DNA of 64,000 nt, from contig NZ_JAMXQV010000003.1 of NCBI RefSeq assembly GCF_024703995.1, positions 1 through 64,000 on the forward strand, in the 5' to 3' direction. The notes beneath the pieces are model-generated. The model made no database searches. It saw only the letters and a program-made list of their open reading frames with translations, and was not told where the DNA came from. The translations under genes and the position numbers were made by a program. Origin of the DNA: Amycolatopsis iheyensis. GTDB lineage: Bacteria; Actinomycetota; Actinomycetes; Mycobacteriales; Pseudonocardiaceae. Positions 16,611 to 27,353 of the stretch are shown here, in pieces. Positions within the stretch are counted from its first letter, which is position 1. Every line of letters starts with the position of its first letter.

Positions 16611-16638
16611 TGAACCGGATCGGTCCCTGTTCCGTGTC
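16611..16638 (+). promoter_or_regulatory. SigL-type promoter for the membrane gene-sigL-rslA operon
   Basis: TGAACC (16611-16616), 16 bases, CGTGTC (16633-16638): a full match to the mycobacterial SigL consensus. It lies 34 bases upstream of the ATG at 16673 and supports autoregulation of the sigma factor. Confidence 0.72.
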
Positions 16639-16672
16639 TATAGCCGAGTGGGTGTGGAGTGGAGGATCGATC

Positions 16673-17041
16673 ATGGTGAGTTGGGTTCTACGCATCGTCG
16701 TGGCGGCCGCGCTGCTCGGCTCGGCGGGCGTGCACTACTTCCTGTGGACTGAGGACTACCCGGGCATCGTCGGCCCGTTGTTCCTGCTCGACGCGATCGG
16801 CGGGCTGGTGCTCGCCATCGCGGTGCTCGCCTGGCGGCACTGGCTGCCGGCGCTGGGCGCGGTCGGGTTCGGCGTGCTGACGCTCGGCGCGTACGTGCTC
16901 GCCGCGACCGTCGGGTTCGCCGGCAACCACGACCAGTTCAACAGCCAGCCCGAGTACTGGGGCGTCATCACCGAGGCGGTCTGCATCGTCGGCGGCCTGG
17001 CCCTGATGTTCGTGAAGGACCGGCGCCGGGTCGCGGCCTGA
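16673..17041 (+). CDS. Small four-helix membrane protein preceding sigL
   Basis: 122 residues with four hydrophobic segments (about 3-18, 28-48, 52-75, 95-114) and short loops (FLWTEDYPGIVG; NHDQFNSQPEYWG). I recognise no catalytic motif. The ATG is chosen for GGAGG 7 bases upstream. The gene ends 5 bases before sigL and is preceded by a SigL-type promoter, so it is probably the first gene of the sigma-factor operon. The function is unknown; a redox or envelope role alongside RslA is speculation. Confidence 0.8.
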   Translation: MVSWVLRIVVAAALLGSAGVHYFLWTEDYPGIVGPLFLLDAIGGLVLAIAVLAWRHWLPALGAVGFGVLTLGAYVLAATVGFAGNHDQFNSQPEYWGVITEAVCIVGGLALMFVKDRRRVAA

Positions 17042-17046
17042 GCCCC

Positions 17047-17559
17047 GTGGGGGAAGTCGCCGAAGACGAGTTGATGCGCGCGCTGCACGAGGAGCACGCG
17101 GGCGCGCTGTGGTCGTACGCGCTCCACCTGACCTCCGGTGACCGGATCCGGGCCGAGGACGTCGTCCAGGAGACGCTGCTGCGGGCCTGGCGGTCGACGA
17201 CGGTGCTGGACCAGTCGACGGGCTCGGCGCGCGCGTGGCTGTTCACGGTGGCGCGCCGGATCGCGATCGACGGCTGGCGCTCGGCGTCGGCGCGGTCGGA
17301 GGTGGTGACCGACCGGCCGCCGGAGCGCGCGGTCGCCGACGGCACCGACCGCGCGGTGCAGGGCTGGCTGGTCGCCGAGGCTCTGGCCGAGCTGTCGGAA
17401 CGGCACCGCGAGGTGCTGGTCCTGTGTTACTTCCAGGGCTATTCCGTAGCGGACGCGGCGCTGCGGCTGGGCGTCGCCGAGGGAACGGTGAAGTCGCGCA
17501 CGCACTACGCGTTGCGCGCGCTGCGGCTGGTGCTGGAGGAGAGGGGAGTGACCCAATGA
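17047..17559 (+). CDS. sigL: ECF sigma factor, SigL-type
   Basis: 170 residues. Region 2 shows HLTSGDRIRAEDVVQETLLRAW, and region 4 shows LSERHREVLVLCYFQGYSVADAA followed by GVAEGTVKSRTHYALRALR. There is no extra C-terminal domain. It is followed immediately by a ZAS anti-sigma gene (ATGA overlap), the organisation of mycobacterial sigL-rslA. SigL-type promoter sequences upstream support the name, though it comes from synteny and promoter match, not from a search. Confidence 0.85.
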   Translation: MGEVAEDELMRALHEEHAGALWSYALHLTSGDRIRAEDVVQETLLRAWRSTTVLDQSTGSARAWLFTVARRIAIDGWRSASARSEVVTDRPPERAVADGTDRAVQGWLVAEALAELSERHREVLVLCYFQGYSVADAALRLGVAEGTVKSRTHYALRALRLVLEERGVTQ

Positions 17560-18206
17560 GCGAAGACCCGTTCGCGACGTTCGACGCCGCGTACGTGCTC
17601 GGGGCGCTCTCCCCCGAGGACCGCCAGCGGTTCGAGACGCACCTGAGGACGTGCGACCACTGCGCGGCGTCGGTGCGGGAGCTGGCGGGCCTGCCGGGGC
17701 TGCTGGCCCGGGTCGACCCGGCGCCGGTGGCGCTCGAGACCGGCCCGCCACCGCCCGACCTGCTGCCGGGCATGCTGCGGCGGGTCCGCCGCGGCCGCCG
17801 GATCCGGGGCGCGGTGACGTCGGCTTCGGCCGCGCTGGCGGTGTCGGCCTGCGTGGCACTGGCGGTGGTGGCTTCGACGCCTCCGCCGTCCCCTGCCGTG
17901 CCTCCCGGCCTGGCGATGACGGCGCTGGGGGAGTTCCCGCTCCGCGCGGACGCCAGCCTGGCGGCCTTCGACTGGGGCACGCAGGTGGACATGTCCTGCA
18001 GCTACACGGGCGAGCGCAGCAGCGGCGAGTACGTCCTGGTGGCGATCTCCCGGGCCGGGGTGGAGACCCAGCTCGCGACGTGGAAGGCGGTCCCGGACAA
18101 CACGGCCCGCATCGTGATCGGCACGGCGTTGAAGCGGACGGACCTGGCGGCGCTGGAGGTACGCGGCGGGACCAGCGGAAGACCGTTGCTGCGGTTGACG
18201 TTGTGA
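17556..18206 (+). CDS. rslA: Membrane-bound zinc anti-sigma factor, RslA-type
   Basis: 216 residues. The N-terminal ZAS domain contains HLRTCDHCAAS (HxxxCxxC), which with an upstream residue binds zinc and holds the sigma factor. One membrane helix (about 85-107, AVSACVALAVVAS) is followed by an extracytoplasmic domain (DMSCSYTG onwards). The ATG overlaps the sigma gene's stop. Oxidation of the zinc site releases sigma in characterised relatives. The outer domain of about 100 residues resembles an anti-sigma-K type sensor fold, but I cannot assign a ligand. Confidence 0.87.
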   Translation: MSEDPFATFDAAYVLGALSPEDRQRFETHLRTCDHCAASVRELAGLPGLLARVDPAPVALETGPPPPDLLPGMLRRVRRGRRIRGAVTSASAALAVSACVALAVVASTPPPSPAVPPGLAMTALGEFPLRADASLAAFDWGTQVDMSCSYTGERSSGEYVLVAISRAGVETQLATWKAVPDNTARIVIGTALKRTDLAALEVRGGTSGRPLLRLTL

Positions 18207-18270
18207 GGGGGAGTGGCCCGGCCGGGACGCAGGGGGTCCCGGCCGGCCACACCCATCGTGTCGGCGCCCC

Positions 18271-18417
18271 AATCACACGTGATGCCTCTCCAATCACAGG
18301 TGATGCCTCCCCAATCACGCGTGATGCCCGCTGGATCACGGGTGATGCCCCGAGCCGACCCTCCGGGCACGCGAGCCGACCGTTTCGGTACGCGAGCCGA
18401 CCCGTCGGAGCCGCGAG
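18271..18417. repeat. Two adjoining tandem arrays with the same 21-bp period
   Basis: Array 1: four units beginning at 18271, 18292, 18313 and 18334. Each holds the palindrome ATCAC-NN-GTGAT followed by GCC and a 5-bp linker. Array 2: three units beginning at 18351, 18372 and 18393, each CGAGCCGACC plus 11 variable bases, and a partial fourth. Because 21 is a multiple of three, both strands stay open across it. The rest of the 327-base gap (18207-18533) shows no gene or other clear signal. Confidence 0.88.
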
Positions 18418-18533
18418 TTTGGGGTGGCCGGCTGTCGCCCACAGGAGTGAAACCGGGGCGGGAACGTCGCGAACGGTCCGTTCGTGACGCTCGGCAGTTG
18501 CCCGGCTCGAACCGGCCGCAGCACCCTGGATCC

Positions 18534-19178
18534 ATGTCCCCGACGATCTTCGTCCTCGCCGTCGCAGCGGCCGCGGGAGCCGGCACGGCACCGCCCGCCG
18601 CGTGGCTTCTCGCGCGCGCCGGTGCCCCGATCTCGATGCCGGTCGCGGGCGTCCTGGCCGCGGTGGGCGTCACGGCGGTGACCGCACGCTGGCCTGCCTG
18701 GTGGTTGCCGGTGCCGGTGGCGCTCACGGCGGTCGGGGTTCCGCTCGCCCTCGCCGACGTGCGCCACTTCCGCCTGCCGGACGTGCTCACGCTGTCCGCC
18801 TACCCCCTCTTCGGCGCGGCGATCGGTGTGGCCGCCCTGGGTGGCGGCGGTCCGGCGCTGGCGGTCCGAGCGGTCGCCGGCGCCCTGGTGTTCGGCGGCG
18901 CCCATGCGGTGGTCCGGAGACTCGCGCCACACAGCCTCGGCGCGGGTGACGTGAAGCTCGCGGGCAGTCTCGGCGCGGTCCTGGGCGCGGTCGGCTGGTT
19001 CGCGCTCGCGCTCGCGGCGGTCTTGGCGGCCTTGTTCAGCCTGGTTTTCGCGGCGGTGCGGAAGATCTGCGGCCGGGCCCCGCCTGCCCCACACCCCGCT
19101 CCCGCCCACCGCGTCCCGCACGGTCCGGCTCTCCTGCTGGCCACCTGGCTCTGCGCCGTCTTGCCCGGTGCGCCGTGA
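18534..19178 (+). CDS. Prepilin peptidase (A24 family, peptidase domain only)
   Basis: 214 residues and about six membrane helices. The two catalytic Asp motifs are ADVRHFRLPD and LGAGDVKLAG (GxGDxK). The N-terminal Cys-rich methylase domain of full-length PilD is absent, so it resembles the short TadV/archaeal-type peptidase. I chose the ATG at 18534 because the frame upstream runs through the tandem arrays, which look non-coding. No pilin or Tad genes are nearby; sitting just before aroC is a position often seen in actinobacteria. Confidence 0.82.
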   Translation: MSPTIFVLAVAAAAGAGTAPPAAWLLARAGAPISMPVAGVLAAVGVTAVTARWPAWWLPVPVALTAVGVPLALADVRHFRLPDVLTLSAYPLFGAAIGVAALGGGGPALAVRAVAGALVFGGAHAVVRRLAPHSLGAGDVKLAGSLGAVLGAVGWFALALAAVLAALFSLVFAAVRKICGRAPPAPHPAPAHRVPHGPALLLATWLCAVLPGAP

Positions 19179-19226
19179 GCGGCACACCTTTCGGGCCCGC
19201 CCGGCCGCCGTGACAGGATTGAGGGC

Positions 19227-20410
19227 ATGTTGCGCTGGATCACCGCAGGTGAATCGCACGGACCCGCGCTGGCCGCCGTGCTCGAAGGGATGCCCGCCGG
19301 TGTCGGCGTCACCACCGCCGACGTCACCGAGCAGCTCGCCCGGCGCCGGCTCGGCTTCGGGCGCAGCCCGCGGATGGGCTTCGAGACCGACCACATCGAC
19401 TTCCTCGGCGGCGTCCGCCACGGCCTCACCCAGGGCGGCCCGGTCGCGATCCAGATCGAGAACGCCGAGTGGCCCAAGTGGGAACAGGTCATGGCGGCCG
19501 ACCCGGTCGACCCGCAGGTCCTCGAAGGCCTCGCGCGCAACGAACCGCTCACCCGCCCCCGCCCCGGCCACGCCGACCTGCCCGGCATGCAGAAGTACGG
19601 CTTCGACGAGGCCCGCCCCGTCCTCGAGCGCGCCAGCGCCCGCGAGACGGCGTCGCGGACCGCGCTCGGCACCGTCGCCCGCAACTTCCTGAAGCAGCTG
19701 CTCGACGTCGAGATCCTCAGCCACGTCGTCTCCATCGGCGGCGCCGACGCACCCGAGGGCGACCTGCCCCGGCCCGGCGACCTCGCGGCCATCGACGAGA
19801 GCCCCGTGCGTGCCTTCAGCCAGGCGGGCACCGACGCGATGGTCGCCGAGGTCGACGCCGTCCGGAAGGCGGGTGACACCGTCGGCGGCGTCATCGAGGT
19901 CCTCGCCTACGGCCTGCCGCCGGGCCTCGGCTCCCACGTCCACTGGGACCGCCGGCTCGACGCGCGCCTCGCCGGCGCGCTGATGGGCGTCCAGGCCATG
20001 AAGGGCGTCGAGGTCGGCGACGGCTTCACCACCGCCCGCCGCTGGGGCAGCCAGGCGCACGACGAGATCGACCGCGGCACCGGCCCGGTCGGCGTCACCC
20101 GCCGGTCCAACCGCGCCGGCGGCCTCGAAGGCGGCATCACCAACGGCGAGCCGCTGCGTGTCCGCGTGGCCATGAAGCCGATCTCGACCGTCCCCAAAGC
20201 ACTGTCCACAGTGGACGTCAAGACCGGGGAGCCCGCCGTCGCCATCCACCAGCGCTCCGACGTCTGCGCCGTGCCGCGGGCCGGCGTCGTGCTCGAGTCC
20301 GTCGTGGCGCTGATCCTCGCCGACGCCGCGCTCGAGAAGTTCGGCGGCGACTCCCTCGCCGAGAGCAAGCGCAACGCCGAGGCGTACCTCAAGGCCCTCG
20401 AGGAGCGCTG

Positions 20411-20414
<4 letters not shown>
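19227..20414 (+). CDS. aroC: Chorismate synthase
   Basis: 395 residues. It converts 5-enolpyruvylshikimate-3-phosphate to chorismate using reduced FMN. The signatures are GESHGPAL near the start, RPGHADLPG, and [14 protein letters not shown] with the conserved Arg/Ser. The length is standard. It begins the aroC-aroK-aroB-aroQ run; the aroK GTG overlaps its stop by four bases. Confidence 0.97.
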
Positions 20415-22474
<2,060 letters not shown>

Positions 22475-22478
<4 letters not shown>

Positions 22479-23380
22479 CGCCGCCGACGCTGACCACCGC
22501 GAGGCTGCGGCTGCGGCAGCTGGTCGAGGCCGACCGCGAAGCCGTGGTGAAGGTGTTCGCCGACCCGGCGATGAGCCGGTACTTCGCGGCGGACTTCTCG
22601 GACCCGGCGGCGGCGAGCGCGATGGTCGACCGCCGGCTCGCCTACCGCGGCCCGGCCGGCCAGGGCCACTGGGCGATCGAGCGCGACGGCGAGGTGATCG
22701 GCGTCGCGCACCTGCGCCCGTCGTCGGAGCTGCCGGGCGGGGTGGCCGAGCTGGGCTACTACGTCGCGGGCGCGCACGCGGGCCAAGGCCTCGCCACGGA
22801 GGCGGCCCAGGCGGTGCTGGCCCACGGGCTCGGCGCGCTGGGCCTGCCGGCGGTCTGGGCGCTGGTGCACGAGCACAACGCGGCGAGCCGCAAGGTGGCC
22901 GGCCGCCTGGGTTTCCTCGACGTGGGCAGCGGAATCCACTACGGCGACCTGCACCGGGTGCTGGTCGCGCTGGCGCCGGTGCACGGGCGGCCGCACCACG
23001 TCGAGCTGTGGGTGCCGGACCTGGCGGCGGCCGAGCGGAGCTGGGGCTGGCTGCTCGGCGAGCTCGGCTGGCGCGAGTTCCAGCGCTGGCCGGCGGGGGT
23101 GAGCTGGCGCCTCGGCGGGACGTACGTGGTGGTCGAGCGGTCCCCGGCGCTGAGCGCGGAGGAGCACGAACGCACCCGGCCGGGGCTCAACCACCTGGCG
23201 CTGCACGTGGCGACCCGGGCCCAGGTCGACGACCTGGTGGCCCGCGCCCCCGAGCACGGCTGGCGGCCGATGTTCGCGGAGAAGTACCCGCACGCGGGCG
23301 GTGACGCGCACTACGCGGGCTACCTCGAGAACGAGGCGGGGTTCGAAGTGGAGCTGGTGGCGCTGGAGGGCCCGGCCTGA
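22475..23380 (+). CDS. GNAT acetyltransferase fused to a glyoxalase (VOC) domain
   Basis: 301 residues in two domains. Residues about 4-165 are a RimJ-like GNAT, with [20 protein letters not shown] as the acetyl-CoA loop and [16 protein letters not shown] at the end. Residues about 170-300 are a VOC domain, starting [20 protein letters not shown] and ending in [15 protein letters not shown] with the typical metal-ligand Glu. Each half is normally a separate protein. The ATG overlaps aroQ by four bases, placing it at the end of the aro run although its substrate is unknown. Confidence 0.85.
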
Positions 23381-23381
23381 A

Positions 23382-23400
23382 ACGTAGTCATTCACTACGT
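23382..23400. promoter_or_regulatory. Operator-like palindrome
   Basis: ACGTAGT (23382-23388), five bases, ACTACGT (23394-23400). The arms are perfect but AT-containing and no T-run follows, so it looks more like a regulator site than a terminator. It lies one base after the GNAT-VOC stop and 150 bases before the lipoprotein gene. Confidence 0.45.
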
Positions 23401-23536
23401 GTGGGCCAGGTCGGGGCGTGATGGCCCGCCGCCGGACGCCGCGCCCCCGCCCTCGACCGCCGAGGTCCCGCCGCCACGTTGCGCGGGCGGGGGACCGCCG
23501 AACGGTGCGGCGTCACCCGGACGTGGTTGCTCTCGC

Positions 23537-23542
23537 TACACT
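23537..23542 (+). promoter_or_regulatory. Candidate -10 element (TACACT) for a leaderless lipoprotein mRNA
   Basis: TACACT ends 8 bases before the GTG at 23551, and no RBS is evident, so transcription probably starts at or near the start codon. No convincing -35 is visible. Confidence 0.4.
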
Positions 23543-23550
23543 CCGGTGCC

Positions 23551-25074
23551 GTGCGCCCGTTTCGTCGTGGGGGTCGGCGACCCGCTCGTGCCTTGCTCGC
23601 CAGTGTGCTGGCCGGGCTGCTCGTCGCCGGGTGCACCGAGGGTTACGCCCAGCCGCAGGCCGCCGGGGAGAAGCCCGCCATCGCCGGGGGCAAGGCCAGT
23701 GCCGCACCACGGCCGGTCGACGTCAAACTCGCTTCGGATGACCCCCGGCAGAGTGGTGGTGTGATCGCCGCCGGTGGCGCGGACGCCGTCTACAACTACG
23801 GGCCGTCGGTGATGCTCGACCGCGGGCAGACCCGGATGTGGTGGTGCAGCCAGTACGGCAGCGCCGCGCCCGCCGGCGACGACATCCTCTACGCCCAGGC
23901 CCAGTCCCTCGACGGGCCCTTCAGCGCCCCCGGCGGCGGCATGCCCGCGGCCGTCTTCTCCGGCGCGCCCGGGCAGTTCGACGGGATGCACACCTGCGAC
24001 CCGTCGGTGCTGCGCGTCGGCTCGACCTACTACCTCTACTACACCGGCGCGGCCGGCGACCACGCGCTCGGCAACGCCGTCGGCCTCGCGACCAGCACCG
24101 ACGGCGTCCACTGGGTCCGCGCGGCGAACGGGCGGCCCATCCTCGGGCCGTCGCACGACGTGCACCGCGCCAACGTCTACGGCGCCGGCCAGCCCTCCGT
24201 CGTCTACCTCGGCGGCTGGTTCTACCTCATGTTCACCGACACCACCGGCCGCGCGGCGGGGACGAACGGCGCGGGGCAGTTCGTGCTGCGGTCGCCGGAC
24301 CCCGCGTTCTCCGCCGGGGTGCAGGCCCTCGACGTCGGCGGGTTCGTGCCGGTGTCCTCGACGTCGGCGCCGCGCAGCCGCTCGATCGTCGACGGGTTCA
24401 GCGCCGACCTGATGTGGGTCGGCGCGCTCGACGCGTTCGTCGTCGCGCACGAGACCGACGCCGGCACCACGCTCACCTTCTGGACCGCGGACTTCACCGA
24501 GAACCCGTACCAGCCGGTCGTGCTCGCCGGGCCGTGGCAGGAAGGCCCCGGCCTGGTCCGCCGCGCGGACGGGCACGCGCCGCTGGCCTCGGCCGACCCG
24601 TGCGACCGGGTGCCGTTCGACGTCGTGCGCGCCACCGCGATCGGCAGCGCCGGCGCGCCGACCGGCCTCCGGCACTTCGGGCTGGACCTGGTCGGCAGCC
24701 AGGCCTGCGCGAGCCCCGCCCGGGTGGCCGCGACGTTCGACGGCGTCACGATGCCCTCGCCGGAGCGGACGATGGACCTGGTCCGCGCGGGCAAGCGGGT
24801 GCGGGTCGACCGGCGCGCGGTCGCCGCTGAGCTGGCCGGCGAGCTGCTCGACAAGGCGCCGCCCGCGGTGGCCGGCCTGCCGGTGGCGGTGCGGCTGCGT
24901 TCGGGGGCCGAGGCGGTCCAGGCGCCGGACCGGGGCCTCGCCTTCATCCTCGACGACCACCGCCTCTGGCGCGTCCCGGACCCCGCCCTGGTGCTGGGCA
25001 ACGGCTCTTCGCCGCACCCGCTGACGACAGCTCAGTGGGACGCCTACCCGCGAGCGTCGTCGCTGGTCGGCTAG
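23551..25074 (+). CDS. Lipoprotein with GH43-like beta-propeller
   Basis: 507 residues. The GTG start gives a compact lipoprotein signal, VRPFRRGGRR then a hydrophobic run to lipobox LVAGC (about Cys27); a 24-codon upstream extension is open but would bury the signal. The body has repeated blade-like segments of arabinanase/beta-xylosidase type (YNYGPSVML, HTCDPSVLRVGSTYYLYYTGA, AGQPSVVYLGGWFYLMFTD). Activity on a polysaccharide is possible, but the catalytic acids cannot be assigned with certainty. Its stop overlaps the convergent downstream gene by four bases. Confidence 0.75.
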   Translation: MRPFRRGGRRPARALLASVLAGLLVAGCTEGYAQPQAAGEKPAIAGGKASAAPRPVDVKLASDDPRQSGGVIAAGGADAVYNYGPSVMLDRGQTRMWWCSQYGSAAPAGDDILYAQAQSLDGPFSAPGGGMPAAVFSGAPGQFDGMHTCDPSVLRVGSTYYLYYTGAAGDHALGNAVGLATSTDGVHWVRAANGRPILGPSHDVHRANVYGAGQPSVVYLGGWFYLMFTDTTGRAAGTNGAGQFVLRSPDPAFSAGVQALDVGGFVPVSSTSAPRSRSIVDGFSADLMWVGALDAFVVAHETDAGTTLTFWTADFTENPYQPVVLAGPWQEGPGLVRRADGHAPLASADPCDRVPFDVVRATAIGSAGAPTGLRHFGLDLVGSQACASPARVAATFDGVTMPSPERTMDLVRAGKRVRVDRRAVAAELAGELLDKAPPAVAGLPVAVRLRSGAEAVQAPDRGLAFILDDHRLWRVPDPALVLGNGSSPHPLTTAQWDAYPRASSLVG

Positions 25075-25598
25075 GACTGGGTGCGCCGCGGCTTCGGCGT
25101 CGGCCGGGGACGGGGCCGGGGGCGGACGCGGACCGGCTCGATCACCGCGGTCTGCTCCTCGGGCGTCTCGGCGAAGTCATCGGAGTCGCCGGAGTCTTCG
25201 GCCGGCTTCGACCGCCCGATCCGCGCGCCCACGAACAACCCCAGCCCGGCCGGGACCAGCACCAGCAACGCCGAGAACGCCGCGCCGCCGGTCAGCGCGC
25301 CGCCCAGGTCCGACACGCCGGTCTGGTCGACGAACACCGCACGCCCGATGACGTACAGGATTCCCGAGACGACGCCGGTCACGAGCGCCGCGATGAACCA
25401 CGCGCGGCCACGCTCGGGCACCCCGCGCCAGGCGTCCAGCGCGCTCCACAGCGCCGCCGCGCCGACCAGGACCGCGAGCGCCAGCGAGACCACCAGGGTC
25501 TGGTCCGTCGGGTGGTACACGGCGTACTTCGCCAGCAGCGTCAGCGCGACGCCGTGGAGCACCGCCATCCCGAGTCCGCGGATCACCCAAGCGCTCAT
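25071..25598 (-). CDS. Four-helix membrane protein with Arg/Pro tail
   Basis: 175 residues. There are four hydrophobic helices (about 6-27, 36-54, 67-88, 105-127), then an acidic linker (EDSGDSDDF) and a repetitive basic tail (VRVRPRPRPRPTPKPRRTQS). It resembles the small actinobacterial proteins labelled B-4DMT family transporter; the function is unproven. The ATG at 25598 is preferred because the extra 14 codons upstream lack hydrophobic or conserved character. It diverges from pepP with a 62-base gap. Confidence 0.7.
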   Translation of the reverse strand: MSAWVIRGLGMAVLHGVALTLLAKYAVYHPTDQTLVVSLALAVLVGAAALWSALDAWRGVPERGRAWFIAALVTGVVSGILYVIGRAVFVDQTGVSDLGGALTGGAAFSALLVLVPAGLGLFVGARIGRSKPAEDSGDSDDFAETPEEQTAVIEPVRVRPRPRPRPTPKPRRTQS

Positions 25599-25648
25599 CC
25601 TGCGGAGTGTAGGCCAGGTTACCGGCGAGTTGCCCAGCACGCGCCCAC

Positions 25649-25654
25649 TAGGCT
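25649..25654 (+). promoter_or_regulatory. Candidate -10 element (TAGGCT) for leaderless pepP mRNA
   Basis: TAGGCT ends 6 bases before the pepP GTG with no RBS between them, the spacing expected when transcription begins at the start codon. Confidence 0.45.
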
Positions 25655-25660
25655 GGGCCG

Positions 25661-26749
25661 GTGCCTGAAACCCATGGACGACGCCGGGCGGCGCTGCGCG
25701 GGCTTCTGACCGAAGCCGGTGTCGACACGCTGCTGGTCACCGATCTGCTCAACATCCGCTACCTCACCGGCTTCACCGGCTCGAACGCCGCCGTGCTGCT
25801 GCACGCCGAGGGCGACGCGAAGACGCTCTTCTGCACCGACGGCCGCTACACGACCCAGTCGGCCACCGAGGTGCCCGACCTCGACACGGTCGTCGACCGG
25901 GCCAGCGCCGCCGCGCTGGTGCAGCGGGTCGCGAAGGACGCCAAGACCTACGGGCGGGTCGGCTTCGAGAGCCAGCACGTCAGCGTCGAGGACTACGAAG
26001 CGTTCCGGCAGCACACCGCCCTCGAGCGGACGCCGGGGCTGGTCGAGCGGCTGCGCGTGGTGAAGGACGAGGCCGAGGTCGAGGCGCTGCGCCAGGCCTG
26101 CGCCGCCGCCGACCGGGCGCTCGACGACCTCGTCGCCGCCGGCGGGCTGCGGGCCGGGCGGACCGAGCTGGAAATCGCTCGTGACCTGGAGAACCGGATG
26201 CTGGAGCACGGCTCGGAGGCGCTCAGCTTCGCCTCCATCATCGCCGCCGGCGCGCACTCCGCCATCCCGCATCACCGGCCCACGCACGCCGAGCTGAAGC
26301 GCGGCGACTTCGTCAAGCTGGACTTCGGCGCGACCGTCGACGGCTACCACTCGGACATGACCCGCACGTTCGTCCTCGGCGAGCCCGCGGGCTGGCAGCG
26401 GGAGATCTACGACCTCGTGCACAGCGCCCAGGCGGCGGGGGTCGACGCGGTCGTGCCGGGCGCCGAAGTGTCCGAAGTGGACGCCGCGGCGCGCACGGTG
26501 ATCGCGGACGCGGGGCACGGCGAGCACTTCGCGCACGGCCTCGGGCACGGCGTCGGCCTGCAGATCCACGAGGCACCGAGCTTCGCCGCGACGGGCGTCG
26601 GTACACTGTCCGCCGGTATGGCGGTCACCGTCGAGCCCGGCGTCTACCTCGCGGGGCGCGGTGGCGTGCGCATCGAGGACACGCTCGTCGTGCGGGCGGG
26701 GGAGCCCGAACTCCTCACCCTGAGCACCAAGAACCTCGTGGTCGTCTGA
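25661..26749 (+). CDS. pepP: Xaa-Pro aminopeptidase/dipeptidase (M24B)
   Basis: 362 residues. A creatinase-like N-terminal domain ([17 protein letters not shown]) precedes a pita-bread metallopeptidase. The five metal ligands are visible: Asp in [10 protein letters not shown], Asp in HSDMTRTF, His in [13 protein letters not shown], Glu in VEPGVY and Glu in VRIEDT. It removes N-terminal residues preceding proline or cleaves Xaa-Pro dipeptides. It sits before efp, the usual actinobacterial pairing; both relate to proline-containing peptides. I use pepP, but pepQ is equally possible. Confidence 0.92.
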   Translation: MPETHGRRRAALRGLLTEAGVDTLLVTDLLNIRYLTGFTGSNAAVLLHAEGDAKTLFCTDGRYTTQSATEVPDLDTVVDRASAAALVQRVAKDAKTYGRVGFESQHVSVEDYEAFRQHTALERTPGLVERLRVVKDEAEVEALRQACAAADRALDDLVAAGGLRAGRTELEIARDLENRMLEHGSEALSFASIIAAGAHSAIPHHRPTHAELKRGDFVKLDFGATVDGYHSDMTRTFVLGEPAGWQREIYDLVHSAQAAGVDAVVPGAEVSEVDAAARTVIADAGHGEHFAHGLGHGVGLQIHEAPSFAATGVGTLSAGMAVTVEPGVYLAGRGGVRIEDTLVVRAGEPELLTLSTKNLVVV

Positions 26750-26789
26750 CAGCGGCCCCGAACCCGAACACACAGGAGACTGCAAGCTC

Positions 26790-27353
26790 GTGGCCACGAC
26801 CAACGACCTGAAGAACGGGCTCGTCCTCAACCTCGAGGGCCAGCTGTGGACCGTCACCGCGTTCCAGCACGTCAAGCCGGGCAAGGGCGGCGCCTTCGTG
26901 CGCACGACGCTCAAGCACGTGCTCACCGGCAAGGTGGTCGACAAGACGTTCAACGCGGGCACGAAGGTCGACACGGCCACGGTGGACCGCCGGAACATGA
27001 CCTACCTGTACAAGGACGGCCAGGACTTCGTGTTCATGGACGGCGACACCTACGACCAGATCACCGTGCTGGCCGCGGTCGTCGGCGACAACGCCAACTA
27101 CATGCTCGAGAACACCGAGGTCCAGGTCGCGGTGCACGAGAACGAGGCGCTCTACGTCGAGCTCCCGACCTCGGTCGAGATCATCATCCAGCACACCGAC
27201 CCGGGCCTGCAGGGCGACCGCTCCACCGGCGGCACCAAGCCGGCGACGCTGGAGACCGGTGCGGAGATCCAGGTCCCGCTGTTCCTGTCCACCGGCGAGA
27301 AGATCAAGGTCGACACCCGCGACGGCCGTTACCTGGGCCGCGTCTCCAGCTGA
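26790..27353 (+). CDS. efp: Translation elongation factor P
   Basis: 187 residues. EF-P binds between the P and E sites of ribosomes stalled on polyproline and promotes peptide bond formation. The three-domain pattern is intact, including [12 protein letters not shown], the tip loop KPGKGGAF and the C-terminal GRYLGRVSS. The tip Lys is present. The residue after PGKG is Gly, not the Pro I recall for several actinobacterial EF-Ps. No modification enzyme is seen here. The GTG start is preceded by GGAGAC. nusB starts on its last stop base. Confidence 0.97.
   Translation: MATTNDLKNGLVLNLEGQLWTVTAFQHVKPGKGGAFVRTTLKHVLTGKVVDKTFNAGTKVDTATVDRRNMTYLYKDGQDFVFMDGDTYDQITVLAAVVGDNANYMLENTEVQVAVHENEALYVELPTSVEIIIQHTDPGLQGDRSTGGTKPATLETGAEIQVPLFLSTGEKIKVDTRDGRYLGRVSS

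Noticed and set aside
18271..18417. CRISPR array
   Set aside because: Units are 21 bp in total with 5-11 bp variable parts, too short for repeat plus spacer, and there are no cas genes.
18213..18533. Upstream extension of the prepilin peptidase frame through the tandem arrays
   Set aside because: It stays open only because the repeat period is a multiple of three. The peptide is a repeat translation (e.g. QSRVMPA) with no membrane character, and a normal start exists at 18534.
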